Origin: an uncultured Eubacteriales bacterium
GTDB taxonomy: Bacteria; Bacillota; Clostridia; Christensenellales; QALW01
Assembly: GCA_900552055.1 (NCBI GenBank)
Contig: URYI01000117.1
Location: 1-6,326 of the forward strand
Reading direction: 5' to 3'
DNA: 6,326 nucleotides
Shown: one piece after another, positions 6,242 to 6,326 of the stretch
Position numbering within the stretch: position 1 is the first letter of the stretch
Layout: each line of letters opens with the position of its first letter
Made by a program: the position numbers and the translations under genes
Notes under the pieces: generated by a model
Told to the model about the DNA's origin: nothing
Seen by the model: only the letters and a program-made list of their open reading frames with translations
Databases searched by the model: none

Positions 6242-6326
6242 AATATAAATGCATTATTTTGTCTGTCCAGGCCGGCAAGGGGAACTAATGCGGGGCGCCG
6301 GGGCGGCTCTTGGGCAGGGGAACCCT
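6242..6326. other. Unassigned right-hand edge, changing from AT-rich to GC-rich
   Basis: The first 20 or so bases are AT-rich and intergenic in character; from about 6268 the sequence becomes very GC-rich. A plus-strand ATG at 6288, preceded by AAGGGGA, opens 13 codons to the edge, while minus-strand frames are also open and could be the tail of an upstream gene, for example one ending at a TAG at 6287-6285. The stretch is too short to choose between these. No tRNA, terminator hairpin with a T-run, or longer repeat is visible. Confidence 0.3.

Noticed and set aside
6036..6278. A minus-strand 80-codon frame covering the tsaE promoter and 5' end
   Set aside because: It runs out of frame through the tsaE Walker A region and its translation has no family features; the tsaE start has the better ribosome site.
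1..6326. CRISPR arrays, insertion sequences, tRNA or rRNA genes
   Set aside because: No regularly spaced repeats, transposase frames, terminal inverted repeats or tRNA arm sequences were seen on either strand.

Overview
The window looks like bacterial chromosome from a member of the Clostridia or a relative. GC content is close to half. Start sites are Shine-Dalgarno-rich, genes are tightly packed with short overlaps, and the tsaE-tsaB-rimI block is common in Firmicutes. The D-Ala-D-Ala ligase is long, the MurF-like ligase is membrane-anchored, and the MetA carries Glu at position 111, all of which suit this assignment. It is an inference from protein style and organisation; no rRNA or other taxonomic marker is present.

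Every confident gene lies on the minus strand and is read from right to left as one probable operon: tsaE (6175-5759), tsaB (5722-5027), rimI (5049-4594), an alpha/beta hydrolase (4604-3855), a membrane-type murF (3842-2292), ddl (2272-1058) and metA (1050-133). A possible further gene starts one base after the metA stop and runs off the left edge. A sigma-70-like promoter and a good ribosome binding site precede tsaE. No intrinsic terminator is visible anywhere. The right-hand 85 bases are GC-rich and hold no gene that can be assigned.

Functionally the operon joins three jobs. TsaE and TsaB belong to the machinery that makes N6-threonylcarbamoyladenosine (t6A) at position 37 of ANN-decoding tRNAs, and RimI is the N-acetyltransferase usually linked to them; the partner genes tsaD and tsaC/sua5 are not in the window. 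Ddl and MurF perform consecutive cytoplasmic peptidoglycan steps: Ddl makes D-Ala-D-Ala and MurF adds it to the UDP-MurNAc-tripeptide. MetA starts methionine synthesis by acylating homoserine, and its specificity residue predicts acetyl-CoA as donor. The hydrolase has a complete catalytic triad but an unknown substrate.

No clearly undescribed system was found. The points most worth a second look are the MurF-like protein whose N-terminal substrate-binding domain is replaced by about five membrane segments, the tsaE-tsaB spacer where a strong Shine-Dalgarno is separated from the tsaB start by a hairpin (with an overlapping six-codon mini-ORF), the hydrolase with a very basic lid placed just before murF, and the repetitive Ser/Lys/Gly tail of Ddl.
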